Shown piece after piece: positions 27,875 through 38,369 of a stretch of 64,000 nucleotides of DNA (position 1 is the first letter of the stretch; each line of letters starts with the position of its first letter). Where the stretch lies: assembly GCF_022129235.1 (NCBI RefSeq), contig NZ_JADQAI010000006.1, forward strand, positions 1-64,000, written 5' to 3'. Origin of the DNA: Psychrobacter sp. Ps6. Its GTDB lineage: Bacteria > Pseudomonadota > Gammaproteobacteria > Pseudomonadales > Moraxellaceae. The notes under the pieces are model-generated. The model saw only the letters and a list, made by a program, of their open reading frames with translations, was not told the origin of the DNA and did no database searches. A program made the position numbers and the translations under genes.

Positions 27875-29008
27875 ATGAGTAATTTAACAGTAGGCTTAGT
27901 AGGCTGGCGCGGCATGGTAGGGTCAGTATTGATTCAACGTATGCAAGAAGAAAATGACTTTAACGGTATTACGCCTGTCTTTTTTTCAACCAGTAATGCT
28001 GGTGGTGATGCGCCAAAATTCGACGGTATTGAAACTGGCCAACTAAAAGATGCTCATGATATTGAAGCACTTGCTACTTGTGATGTGATTATTACTTGCC
28101 AAGGTGGTGATTACACTTCAAAAGTTCACCAACCACTACGTGATAGCGGCTGGACTGGCTATTGGGTTGATGCAGCAAGTACGCTACGTATGAAAGACGA
28201 TAGTATCATTATTCTTGATCCAGTCAATCGCAGCGTCATTGATGATGCCCTAGCCAGTGGCAAAAAAGACTTTATCGGTGGCAACTGTACCGTATCACTG
28301 ATGCTAATGGCGATTGGTGAGCTATTCAATAAGGGCTGGGTTGAATGGGTCAGCGCGATGACGTATCAGGCTGCTAGTGGCTCGGGTGCCAATAACATGC
28401 GTGAGCTGATCTCAGGTATGGGTGTCTTGCGTGACGCTGTACAAGATGAACTAGCCAACCCTGCTAGCGCCATTCTTGATATTGATAAAAAAATCGCTCA
28501 GACACAGCGTTCAGCAGACTTTCCTACACAGTACTTTGGTGTACCGCTTGCTGGTAGCTTGATTCCTTATATCGATGTGCAGTTAGAAAACAAGCAGTCA
28601 AAAGAGGAATGGAAAGGCGGCGTTGAGACTAACAAGATTCTTGGTAATGACGAAGCTAGCACGATTCCTATCGATGGGATGTGTGTACGCGTCGGAGCAA
28701 TGCGTTGCCATGCGCAAGGTCTAACCATCAAGCTCAAAAAAGACATCCCTCTAGAAGAAATTGAAGCCGCCCTAAAAAATAGCGGCAATGAGTGGTTAGA
28801 TTTGGTCGAAGACGATAAAGAAGCCACTATGAATCGCTTAACGCCAGTCGCAGTGACTGGTACGTTAACAGTTGCATTAGGCCGCTTACGTAAGCTTAAA
28901 ATGGGCCCTGAGTATTTAGGTGCCTTTACTGTTGGTGATCAGCTGCTGTGGGGCGCAGCAGAACCATTGCGCCGTATGCTGAATATCATTCGTGAGCAAA
29001 AAAACTAA
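27875..29008 (+). CDS. asd: Aspartate-semialdehyde dehydrogenase
   Basis: NADPH-dependent reduction of aspartyl phosphate to aspartate semialdehyde, the branch point to lysine/diaminopimelate, threonine and methionine. 377 residues. N-terminal Rossmann motif [14 protein letters not shown]; catalytic Cys in [14 protein letters not shown] (about 138); [13 protein letters not shown] and the later His in [13 protein letters not shown] fit the gamma-proteobacterial Asd subgroup. TAGGA about ten bases upstream supports the ATG. A strong bidirectional terminator follows 26 bases after the stop, so it is likely transcribed alone. Confidence 0.96.
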   Translation: MSNLTVGLVGWRGMVGSVLIQRMQEENDFNGITPVFFSTSNAGGDAPKFDGIETGQLKDAHDIEALATCDVIITCQGGDYTSKVHQPLRDSGWTGYWVDAASTLRMKDDSIIILDPVNRSVIDDALASGKKDFIGGNCTVSLMLMAIGELFNKGWVEWVSAMTYQAASGSGANNMRELISGMGVLRDAVQDELANPASAILDIDKKIAQTQRSADFPTQYFGVPLAGSLIPYIDVQLENKQSKEEWKGGVETNKILGNDEASTIPIDGMCVRVGAMRCHAQGLTIKLKKDIPLEEIEAALKNSGNEWLDLVEDDKEATMNRLTPVAVTGTLTVALGRLRKLKMGPEYLGAFTVGDQLLWGAAEPLRRMLNIIREQKN

Positions 29009-29033
29009 ATCAAATAACCAAAACATCAGATAC

Positions 29034-29061
29034 AAAAAAGACAGCAAGTGCTGTCTTTTTT
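29034..29061. terminator. Bidirectional terminator between asd and SOUL-family gene
   Basis: AAAAAAGACAGC pairs with GCTGTCTTTTTT around an AAGT loop (29034-29061). A-run and T-run on both flanks let it work for both convergent genes. Confidence 0.88.
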
Positions 29062-29118
29062 TGCGATCAATAATCTAAATGGCTAAGAATAATGACTATA
29101 TGTCCTAATACCCTTGTA

Positions 29119-29775
29119 TTACTTTGGCTCATACGCAATCATTACCTCGTTACGACGTAAAAATGGCAATGTCCATGGCTCATCGTAACGTGCCAATTCT
29201 GGACCACCTATAGGCGTTAAATTTTTGCTTTGCATCCAATTTCTCAGTTCTTGTGTCTTCTTATCTACTTTATCACTTCCAGTAAATCCTGAAAATTTGA
29301 TAACGCCATAATTTTGAGCGGGTACTTCAACGATTTCGACGTCTGAGTTATTCGGTTTTGGTAACGTCTCCATCGTATATTTGCTGGGCATCGTGAATTG
29401 TACGCGCCACTTTCCGTCATCTTGTTGCATACTGACTGGTGCGGTCATTGCGATCTTCTGTGACTCGTTATTCCCTTTATTATCAGACTGCATAGTGACA
29501 GGCGCTGTCATGCTGATTTTGCTACTACCACCAGTTGGTGCGGTATTATTACCAAAAATATAATCCGCTAGGATTTTGAACCCTGCACGACTTGCCGCGC
29601 GTTGATCACCACTTACCCACGTTTGGGCGATCAACTGCTCATCATAACGACGTAACTCAAAGTCATCTGATTGTGCCAATAACGTATACTCTGGCTCTTC
29701 TGGATCAGCAGCCATCGCCCCTTTTGATATCAATAATATCCCGCCAACTAATAATAAATAACCTGTCTTTTTCAT
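29119..29775 (-). CDS. SOUL-family haem-binding protein, exported
   Basis: 218 residues from ATG 29775, chosen because GGAGAGG lies just upstream and a clean signal peptide follows (KKTGYLLLVGGILLISKGAMA, cut before ADPEEPEY). The mature part is a SOUL/HBP domain: YTLLAQSDDFELRRYDEQL, then two copies of the KISMTAPV / KIAMTAPVSM motif, then FTMPSKYTMETLP and YGVIKFSGFTG. SOUL proteins bind haem or tetrapyrrole; the role in bacteria is not established. The protein is predicted periplasmic. Convergent with asd, and divergent from tgt with a 260-base gap. Confidence 0.85.
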   Translation of the reverse strand: MKKTGYLLLVGGILLISKGAMAADPEEPEYTLLAQSDDFELRRYDEQLIAQTWVSGDQRAASRAGFKILADYIFGNNTAPTGGSSKISMTAPVTMQSDNKGNNESQKIAMTAPVSMQQDDGKWRVQFTMPSKYTMETLPKPNNSDVEIVEVPAQNYGVIKFSGFTGSDKVDKKTQELRNWMQSKNLTPIGGPELARYDEPWTLPFLRRNEVMIAYEPK

Positions 29776-29989
29776 ATAACCTCTCCGTTTTCTTAAAATA
29801 TGCGCTGATGGTTCTAAATACGTCATCATTATTATGACTTTTACTTTACCAGCGCAACGTAAGGGTTGTCTGTGTGTTTTGAAGCACTGTCTGTGTCTTT
29901 TGGTTATGACAATATTGTATCAATCAAAAAAACGCACTGACTGGCTATATTGACGGCCTGAATATCAATATCCAAAAAATCTCTAACAA

Positions 29990-29998
29990 TGCTATAAT
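29990..29998 (+). promoter_or_regulatory. Extended -10 promoter of tgt
   Basis: TGcTATAAT (29990-29998) is a perfect extended -10 element. The -35 region is poor, as is usual with this type. It would give a leader of about 30 bases before the tgt ATG at 30035. Confidence 0.6.
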
Positions 29999-30031
29999 TA
30001 TCGCCATTTTCATAGCTCATATATCGGTTAA

Positions 30032-31186
<1,155 letters not shown>

Positions 31187-31220
31187 TCCATTTTAATATT
31201 TATTGATATTATTAGACATA

Positions 31221-31254
31221 AAAAAGGGCTTAAGATAATTCTTAAGCCCTTTTT
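31221..31254. terminator. Bidirectional terminator between tgt and the symporter gene
   Basis: Perfect 15-bp stem AAAAAGGGCTTAAGA / TCTTAAGCCCTTTTT around a TAAT loop. It serves tgt and the convergent transporter gene. Confidence 0.92.
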
Positions 31255-31311
31255 ATATGAACCGCTTTTATCACTCAATGATTTACATGTCTAAATCATT
31301 GTAAATAACTA

Positions 31312-32664
31312 TTAGCCCATCAGTGAAGTAACAAATACCACGATCACAGCGATTGGCGCGATGACTTTTGCAACAATTTGCCAAAGCTGCCATGTCGCAT
31401 TAGATAAACCAAGCTCTTGCTGAATGCTACGCTGATCCATTTTCCAACCAACGAATACGATGGCCGCAAGACCTGTTAGAGGTAGAAGGAACTTACTGGT
31501 AATCTTGTCTAGTGCATCAAAAATACCATTACCCATAATAGTAAATTCAGACCATAGGTTGAACGATAGCAACGCGGCAATGCCTAATAGCCAAATCACA
31601 GTACTGGCAACAATAGTCGATACGGTACGGCTCATCGACGTACGTTCTTCTAGCAGCTCAACTGTTGGCTCTAATAATGAGATAGATGATGTGACAGCTG
31701 CAAAGGTGATAAGCAAAAAGAACAATGCACCAATGATAGTACCTGCACCCATGCTACCAAAAGCAATCGGTAAGCTGACGAAGATCAGACCAGGGCCTGA
31801 TGCAGGATCTAGACCATTACTAAAGATAATTGGGAAGATGGCTAGACCGGCCGCCAAAGCGATAACCGTATCTAAGATAACAACAGTACGTGCAGTTTTT
31901 AGCAAGTTCACTTCACGGCCCAAATACGAACCATAAGCAACCATGATGCCCATACCAATAGATAGTGTGAAGAAGGCATGACCTAATGCTGCAAGCATAA
32001 CGTCAGCCGTCAGCTTGCTCATGTCTGGCGTGAACAAATAAGCGACTGCCTCACCAAAACCACCATTCATTACGTTATAACCAACGATAATGAAAAGAAT
32101 CACACCCAGTAGTGGCATCAAAATCTTGGCTGTTTTTTCAATACCGCTCGTTACACCAATACCAACGATGACGGCAGTCAAAATCATAAATACGGTGTGC
32201 CAAATCGTCAATGTACCGGCTGATGCTAGCATCGCATCAAAGGTCGCAGCCACTGAATCACTGTCTTGGCCTGTAAAGCTGCCTGACGCAACCTTAGTGA
32301 TATAGTTAAGTGCCCAACCACCGATGACACTATAGAAAGATAGAATTAAAAAGCCACCCAAAATACCAGTAGCACCAACGATGGTCCAGTTACGAGATTT
32401 ACCTTCGCTAGCAGCCACATCCGCAAACGTGTTGACTGGGTTTTTTTGTCCACGGCGACCAATGAGCCATTCAGCAACCAGTATTGGAAAACCGACTAGC
32501 GCGATACAGAACAAATAAGCGATAACGAAAGCCGAACCACCGCTCTCGCCCACCATATATGGAAATTTCCATATATTTCCCAAACCAACTGCTGAACCTA
32601 CTGCCGCTAATACGAAGCCAAAACTTGAGCTCCATTGTGCATGTTCTTGTTTATTGATAGCCAT
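31312..32664 (-). CDS. Sodium-dependent transporter, neurotransmitter:sodium symporter (NSS/SNF) family
   Basis: Inner-membrane secondary transporter of 450 residues with about 11-12 helices. The N-terminal segment FVLAAVGSAVGLGNIWKFPYM is the unwound TM1 signature that binds sodium and substrate in LeuT-like proteins, and GGSAFVIAYLF follows in TM2. Bacterial members take up amino acids such as tryptophan, tyrosine or branched-chain residues; the substrate here cannot be read from sequence. It lies just beyond the lpxA terminator, so it has its own promoter within 32665-32860. Confidence 0.9.
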   Translation of the reverse strand: MAINKQEHAQWSSSFGFVLAAVGSAVGLGNIWKFPYMVGESGGSAFVIAYLFCIALVGFPILVAEWLIGRRGQKNPVNTFADVAASEGKSRNWTIVGATGILGGFLILSFYSVIGGWALNYITKVASGSFTGQDSDSVAATFDAMLASAGTLTIWHTVFMILTAVIVGIGVTSGIEKTAKILMPLLGVILFIIVGYNVMNGGFGEAVAYLFTPDMSKLTADVMLAALGHAFFTLSIGMGIMVAYGSYLGREVNLLKTARTVVILDTVIALAAGLAIFPIIFSNGLDPASGPGLIFVSLPIAFGSMGAGTIIGALFFLLITFAAVTSSISLLEPTVELLEERTSMSRTVSTIVASTVIWLLGIAALLSFNLWSEFTIMGNGIFDALDKITSKFLLPLTGLAAIVFVGWKMDQRSIQQELGLSNATWQLWQIVAKVIAPIAVIVVFVTSLMG

Positions 32665-32981
32665 TTTTTGCGTCCTCGTACTTCAAATAACGCTACTGAT
32701 AATCCTCCTTGATCATCATAAATAGTGACTACTACTATCAAACTATTTAGTAAACACTTCAATGTGAAGTGCCCCGTAACATTAAGAAAGAATTGTTTAC
32801 AATATCATAAACGCTCAGTTTCTGCTAAGCGACCAAAAAAGTCAAGCACTCATAAATATAAAAAGCCATAACAATTGGTTATGGCTTTTGGCAATATTAT
32901 CTTTTATTAATAAAATTTAGGCAAATTAAAACTGCAAAAAATAACTATTTAGCCTAGCTTCTACGGTGGCTGAACATACGT
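32665..32981. other. Intergenic region between lpxA and the symporter gene
   Basis: 317 bases. It contains the terminator of the envelope cluster (32861-32889), then an AT-rich region that should hold the symporter promoter (minus strand). No ORF corresponding to lpxB or any other gene is present. Confidence 0.5.
32861..32889 (-). terminator. Terminator of the lpxD-fabZ-lpxA end of the envelope cluster
   Basis: Perfect 12-bp stem AAAAGCCATAAC / GTTATGGCTTTT with a five-base loop. On the minus strand it is followed by a T-rich tract. It lies about 93 bases after the lpxA stop. Confidence 0.88.
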
Positions 32982-33761
32982 TTAACGCACTACCCCGCGA
33001 CGACTTTTCTGTAGTGAATCAATCAACAATTGAACTTTTGGCTCTTGAGATAGTAGCTCGCCTTGCAGAACCTCCAACGCTTTTGCTGTGGTCAGACCCG
33101 ATCTAAAGACGATACGATAGGCCTGGCGTAAGACATCAATCGTTTCTTTCGACCAATCTTTTCGGCGCATGCCTTCGATATTTAGACCATGAGCTTTTGC
33201 TGGATTACCAGACACCATCGTAAATGCTGCGACGTCTTTTAAAATCAAACTGGCACCGCCGATTAAGCTGTAATCATCTACTGTACAAAACTGATGAATA
33301 CCTGAATTACCACCGATGATTGTATGGCTACCGATAGTCACATGACCTGCAACGCCCACATTATTTGCCAGCACATTATGATCGCCAATCACACAATCAT
33401 GCGCCACATGAGTATTGACCATTAACAAGTTATGGCTACCTATCTTGGTCAGTTCACTATCTTGTGCAGTACCGCGATGAAGGCTACAAGCTTCGCGAAT
33501 CGTATTGTGATCGCCAATCTCAAGCCAAGTGCGCTCACCTGCATACTTTAAATCCTGAGGATCCTCTCCAACACTCGCAAACTGATAAAACTGGTTATGC
33601 GCACCAATACGAGTCAACCTAGTCACAATGACATGCCTATGCAGCACAGTATGTGGTCCAATTGACACTTCATCACCAATGATACAGTAGGGACCAATGA
33701 TGGCAGTCTCATCAATCTGTGCAGATGGTGAGATGAGTGCTGTAGGGTGAATCTGACTCAT
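32982..33761 (-). CDS. lpxA: UDP-N-acetylglucosamine acyltransferase LpxA
   Basis: First step of lipid A synthesis: transfers a 3-hydroxyacyl chain to UDP-GlcNAc. 259 residues from ATG 33761 (MSQIHPTALIS); the frame extends 26 codons further upstream but family length and N-terminus favour this start. Left-handed hexapeptide repeats (IIGPYCIIGDEVSIG, TIGSHTIIGGN) fill the first two-thirds. VNTHVAHDCVIGDHN holds the catalytic His. The C-terminal helical part is normal. Last gene of the cluster; lpxB, its frequent follower, is not present. Confidence 0.95.
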   Translation of the reverse strand: MSQIHPTALISPSAQIDETAIIGPYCIIGDEVSIGPHTVLHRHVIVTRLTRIGAHNQFYQFASVGEDPQDLKYAGERTWLEIGDHNTIREACSLHRGTAQDSELTKIGSHNLLMVNTHVAHDCVIGDHNVLANNVGVAGHVTIGSHTIIGGNSGIHQFCTVDDYSLIGGASLILKDVAAFTMVSGNPAKAHGLNIEGMRRKDWSKETIDVLRQAYRIVFRSGLTTAKALEVLQGELLSQEPKVQLLIDSLQKSRRGVVR

Positions 33762-33934
33762 GATGTGGGCCCTTGTATCATTCAATGCAAATAAATAGTC
33801 AGCCAAATACAGCCGGTTTGGCTTCATGAATGAAACCAATATCCGCTGCTTTGTTAAATATCAATATAATAGCTCATTATAATTGTAAAAATCGATTCGA
33901 TATAGCGCCTAATGAATGCTAACTTATTACAAAC

Positions 33935-34471
33935 TTAGGCACTTTTACTGTCTTTGATTTTTTGCTGTTCTTGACGCGCAATCATGATTTGAGCACTCGC
34001 AGCAAGTTCGTCTTCGACATGTACCGTACAATCAAACTTATAAATACCATGGCGTTGCATCACTGTCTTGGCACGAATAATGAGTTGATCACCAGGAATC
34101 ACTCGACGCTTAAAACGCACTTTATCCACACCAGCAAATAAATACAGATAGCCATCTTCTGAAGTCAGACCTGCACTAATAAACCCAAGTATGCCTGAAA
34201 CCTGTGCCATTGCCTCTACCATCAAAACCCCTGGCATGATTGGTTCATCAGGAAAATGTCCATTAAAAAACTCTTCATTAATGGTCACATTTTTGATACC
34301 CGTGATGCACTCTCCTGGTGTACAAGCGACCACCCTATCGACCAACATAAAAGGATAACGATGTGGTAAATAATGCTTAATCGTATGATATGTTAGTGGT
34401 AGCGTAAGACCTTGCTCAGCCAAGCTCTTGATGTCGTCATCGGTTGGGATATCTATATGGTTATTGCTCAT
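33935..34471 (-). CDS. fabZ: 3-hydroxyacyl-ACP dehydratase FabZ
   Basis: Hot-dog-fold dehydratase of fatty-acid elongation, 178 residues. LPHRYPFMLVDRV opens the domain. GHFPDEPIMPGVLMVEAMAQ carries the catalytic His and Glu. The N-terminal 25 residues (HIDIPTDDDIKSLAEQG) are a short extension relative to E. coli (151). AGGAAGC upstream supports the ATG. It lies between lpxD and lpxA as in most gammaproteobacteria, which balances the 3-hydroxyacyl-ACP pool between phospholipid and lipid A. Confidence 0.95.
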   Translation of the reverse strand: MSNNHIDIPTDDDIKSLAEQGLTLPLTYHTIKHYLPHRYPFMLVDRVVACTPGECITGIKNVTINEEFFNGHFPDEPIMPGVLMVEAMAQVSGILGFISAGLTSEDGYLYLFAGVDKVRFKRRVIPGDQLIIRAKTVMQRHGIYKFDCTVHVEDELAASAQIMIARQEQQKIKDSKSA

Positions 34472-34523
34472 AATGAGGCTTCCTTGCTATGTTTTGAATA
34501 TTTATTGTTTATATGTGTTCGCA

Positions 34524-35540
34524 TTAATCACGCCCAAGCTGACGAAAGCGTACCGCTGCACGGCGCCAATTAGCAGTTGGCATAGCAGCAGTTCCAGAAG
34601 AATACGAACCAGCAGTTTTTATAGACTTAGTCACCATGGTCATACCTGATAAAACCACATCATCTGTAATTTCGATGTGGCCTGTGATACCAACAGCACC
34701 GCCAATAATGCAACGTTTGCCTATAGTCGTACTACCCGCAATACCCGTTTGGGAAGCAATGGCAGTACCGTCACCGATACGTACGTTATGTGCAACTTGA
34801 ACCAAATTATCAATGATAACGTGATTGCCAATAACCGTATCATCAATGGCGCCGCGATCGATGCAGGTGTGGCTACCAATACGCACATGATCACCAATAA
34901 TCACACGGCCTAGCTGAGCGATACGCTCCCAGCCTGAAACACTAGGATTGTTGGTGGGCGCAAAGCCAAACCCTTCGGCACCAATACTCGCACCCGCATG
35001 CAATCTTGCATAATTGCCAATGACACAATCATGACCAATAACCACTTGCGATTTGATAACACTGTCAGTACCGATCTCAGAATGCGCCTCAATCACTACA
35101 TGGGCATCAAGTGAGCTACGCGCCCCTATTTGCACATAGTCACCAATGATACAAAAAGGACCAATATTGACCTCATCACCAATCACAGCACTATCAGAGA
35201 TCACAGCGCTAGGATGGATTCCAGCAGATAGTGACTGACGGGCAAATAGTTGGCTGGCACTGGCATAAGCTAGGTATGGGTTAGAGACAATCAACGCTAA
35301 GGCCGACTCAGGTACTTGGTCACGATACTCTTGGGTGACCAATACTGCGCCTGCTTGGCTACTGGACAAACTAGAGATATAGTGAGGGTCTGCCAAAAAG
35401 CTTAGCTGCCTTTGGTCAGCAGTAGTTAAACTTCCAACACTGTTAAATGGGTGACGTAACTGTTCAGCACTAATATCAGCCTTATTGATAATGGGCTGAC
35501 GCTGCTCAATCCGAGTGATAAGTTGCTCAATCGTTATCAT
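34524..35540 (-). CDS. lpxD: UDP-3-O-acylglucosamine N-acyltransferase LpxD
   Basis: Third step of lipid A synthesis, adding the N-linked 3-hydroxyacyl chain. 338 residues: an N-terminal uridine-binding domain ([13 protein letters not shown]), then hexapeptide repeats from about 110 to 320 ([38 protein letters not shown] with the catalytic His). It ends with a helix ([12 protein letters not shown]). It directly follows bamA in transcription order with a 146-base gap, where skp/ompH would normally lie. Confidence 0.95.
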   Translation of the reverse strand: MITIEQLITRIEQRQPIINKADISAEQLRHPFNSVGSLTTADQRQLSFLADPHYISSLSSSQAGAVLVTQEYRDQVPESALALIVSNPYLAYASASQLFARQSLSAGIHPSAVISDSAVIGDEVNIGPFCIIGDYVQIGARSSLDAHVVIEAHSEIGTDSVIKSQVVIGHDCVIGNYARLHAGASIGAEGFGFAPTNNPSVSGWERIAQLGRVIIGDHVRIGSHTCIDRGAIDDTVIGNHVIIDNLVQVAHNVRIGDGTAIASQTGIAGSTTIGKRCIIGGAVGITGHIEITDDVVLSGMTMVTKSIKTAGSYSSGTAAMPTANWRRAAVRFRQLGRD

Positions 35541-35686
35541 AATGACTATTAATAGACTATTGTTATATATAAAACGGTCGTCAAAATAACAATGTGTTTT
35601 GACGACCTACTGGGAACTAATGACATTCTAACTTACTTAGACAAATATTTGAGAACGATTAGATATATTTAGATAATATTGGCGAT

Positions 35687-38107
35687 CTAGAATGTATTAC
35701 CAATCTGGAACTGGACTTTTTCAGTTTCGTCGCCTTCTTTATCACCAAAAGGTACGGCATAGCTGAGTGAAATTGGACCAATTGGCGTATACCAGGTCAC
35801 ACCTGCACCTGCACTAAATCGGAATTCGTTGTCTTGGGTTAAGAGTGGTACACCTGTATCCTCACCGGTGCCAGGATTAACGAAGGTACGGTCTTCTTTG
35901 TCACTCGTATCGAATACCTGACCACCTTCAGCAAATAGTACTGGACGCACTTGATCTGCCCAATCCCCTTTAAACGGCATTGGCAAAATCAGCTCACTAC
36001 CAAAACTAACTAACGCATTACCACCAACCTCTTCTGTACTATACGTCTGATTAGCGGGATCGTTAATAGCATCATAATAAGCTTGAGACTTAGGTCCTAA
36101 CGTTGAAGACTCATAACCACGTACTGAACCATAACCACCCGCGTAGAAGTTTTCGTAGAATGGCAAATCATTACCATAGCCCAGTTTGGTATAACCGCGC
36201 GCGATCCAGTCTTTATAAAGCGGATAATACACGTTGCCGCGATAAACGAGTTTCTGATAGCTAGAATCGCCAAGACCAATGGTAGCATCAACAGTGTGGC
36301 TCATACCTTTGGTCGGAAACACTGGGCGATCTAGGGTGCTGTAGTCCCAGCCCAATAGTAAGTTATAGGTTTGATAATCATTTTTAAAGCCAGTACGACC
36401 TTCGAAATCTCCAGTGAAGTCTTCAACAGTACCGCCGTCATCGATGATTTCTTGCGCGTTCGATATGCCGAGGAAACGGCCACCACGTACTGTCGTATTG
36501 TCGACATTTAGACCAGCACTGACACGCTTGGTCTCATCCACAGGATAGCTATAATTTAGCGTAGCACCGTAGGCATCAGTGACATAATTACTAACGTTTC
36601 TATCATCATATTTGGTTTCGCGATAGTAAGCACTCACACCTTGCGAGACGCCATTTTCTGTAAAGTATGGATCGGTATATCCTAAACTATACGAATCACG
36701 TGTCTCTGAACGTGACAGTGCGGCTTTAACACGGTTACCAGTACCCATAAAGTTATTTTGGGTTAAATCCAACTGAAAAGTGACACCGCCGCTCTGCGAG
36801 TAACCTGCCGCAATCGTTGAACTACCAGAAGGTTGCTCTTCTACTGTATAGTTGACATCTACTTGATCTGGCTGATTGGGTACTGGTTTTACATCAACGT
36901 TAACAGCTTTGAAGAAACCGGTACGCATAAGACGTGTACGTGAAAGCTGAATCTTTTCACTAGAGGCAAGAGACCCTTCCAATTGACGCATCTCACGGCG
37001 CAATACTTCATCTTGAGTTTTTAGATTGCCTGTGAAGTTGATACGGCGAACATAAATAGGACGTGCAGGATCGATATAATAATCCACGTCAACCATCTTG
37101 GTATCGTCATTAATGCGTGGTACGGGTCTAACTTGAGCTAAATAATATCCTTCGTTACCATAGCGTCTTTTGAGCTCGGCTGTTGTTTCATCCAGTTTGG
37201 CTTGTGAGTATTTTTCATTAGGCGCAAAAGTAACCAACTCTTTTAGTTCGTTATTATCAAAAGTGGGCTTACCTAAGAAATTGACGTCACCAAACTGATA
37301 CTGCTCACCTTCACTCAAACTGACTTCAATAAACACACTACGCTTATCTTCACTAATATTGAGTACCGCGTTATCTACTGCGAAACGCACATAACCATCG
37401 TTTTGATACAACGCTTTTAAATTGTCTAAACTGGCGGCCAGTTTTTCTTGTGCATATCGATCAGATTTTGATAGCAAGCGTGTCCATGATGATTCTTTTA
37501 CAGCAAAGACATCTTTGATTTCTTCATCACTAAAGTGTTTGTTGCCAATCACATTGATATCAACAACTTTAGCAGGCTTACCTTCAATGAAGCGCACATC
37601 AAGCTTGACGCGATTACCATCAAGTACCGTCTGATCTACTTCAATATTACTGTTGTAGTAACCTTGGCTGATATACTGCTGTTGTAGCTCATTAGCAACG
37701 CCTTGCAAGGTCGATTGCTTCAGTACATTACCAACAGACAGCCCAGCATTCCCAAGGCCTTGCTCCAGCCCTTCTTTAGGAATGAGCTTGTTACCTTCAA
37801 AATTTACTTCGGCAATGGTTGGACGTTCAATAACATCAAACCTTAGATTGCCACCTTCGACACGGCTTTGAATATCAGCAAAGTTTTCAGTCGCATATAG
37901 TGCCTTGATACTGGCTGCTAAGCTACTGTCATTTACCGTATCTCCTACCGTAATAGGTAGAACCGGATAGAGGCTATCAGGGGTTAGGCGTTGTAAGCCA
38001 TTGAAACCGATGTCAGTCACTACAAATTCTGCAGCCTGTACCGGCATACTCATCATCGCTACAACTAACGGCAACCCAGCCGCGCTCATAAATAAAGGCG
38101 TACGCAT
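35687..38107 (-). CDS. bamA: Outer-membrane protein assembly factor BamA
   Basis: Central Omp85 barrel of the BAM complex. 806 residues, normal length. Signal peptide ends PVQAA before EFVVTDIGFNGLQR. Five POTRA domains follow to about residue 420 (WTRLLSKSD and INFTGNLKTQDEVLRREM are recognisable), then the barrel with GYGSVRGYESSTLGP (RGY motif) and the terminal strand VQFQIGNTF. I chose ATG 38107 with GGA eight bases upstream; a GTG two codons earlier is too close to that site. It is flanked by rseP and lpxD as usual. Confidence 0.96.
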   Translation of the reverse strand: MRTPLFMSAAGLPLVVAMMSMPVQAAEFVVTDIGFNGLQRLTPDSLYPVLPITVGDTVNDSSLAASIKALYATENFADIQSRVEGGNLRFDVIERPTIAEVNFEGNKLIPKEGLEQGLGNAGLSVGNVLKQSTLQGVANELQQQYISQGYYNSNIEVDQTVLDGNRVKLDVRFIEGKPAKVVDINVIGNKHFSDEEIKDVFAVKESSWTRLLSKSDRYAQEKLAASLDNLKALYQNDGYVRFAVDNAVLNISEDKRSVFIEVSLSEGEQYQFGDVNFLGKPTFDNNELKELVTFAPNEKYSQAKLDETTAELKRRYGNEGYYLAQVRPVPRINDDTKMVDVDYYIDPARPIYVRRINFTGNLKTQDEVLRREMRQLEGSLASSEKIQLSRTRLMRTGFFKAVNVDVKPVPNQPDQVDVNYTVEEQPSGSSTIAAGYSQSGGVTFQLDLTQNNFMGTGNRVKAALSRSETRDSYSLGYTDPYFTENGVSQGVSAYYRETKYDDRNVSNYVTDAYGATLNYSYPVDETKRVSAGLNVDNTTVRGGRFLGISNAQEIIDDGGTVEDFTGDFEGRTGFKNDYQTYNLLLGWDYSTLDRPVFPTKGMSHTVDATIGLGDSSYQKLVYRGNVYYPLYKDWIARGYTKLGYGNDLPFYENFYAGGYGSVRGYESSTLGPKSQAYYDAINDPANQTYSTEEVGGNALVSFGSELILPMPFKGDWADQVRPVLFAEGGQVFDTSDKEDRTFVNPGTGEDTGVPLLTQDNEFRFSAGAGVTWYTPIGPISLSYAVPFGDKEGDETEKVQFQIGNTF

Positions 38108-38369
38108 AAACACTATCCGTCAATAAAAAACTTGCTAAAGTTAAGTTAAAAAGCACATGTTGTCCAGCCCATTTGCACAAAGTTGCAACTCCATGCATGG
38201 CTGACTCAGAACACTTTATATAAAAAGCATCACAAAATAAACTAAAAATTACGATTAGTACAGAGGCTATGACACAAAGTATCTTGCGTATAATAGCAAC
38301 AATCAAAGCGTAAGCGCCATTAAACCATTAGTATATCGTGCTTTATTGATTATATTACTCATCAACCGA

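Noticed and set aside
31460-31936. 158-codon plus-strand frame inside the symporter gene
   Set aside because: Antisense to a clear NSS transporter with intact TM1 signature; no independent evidence of coding.
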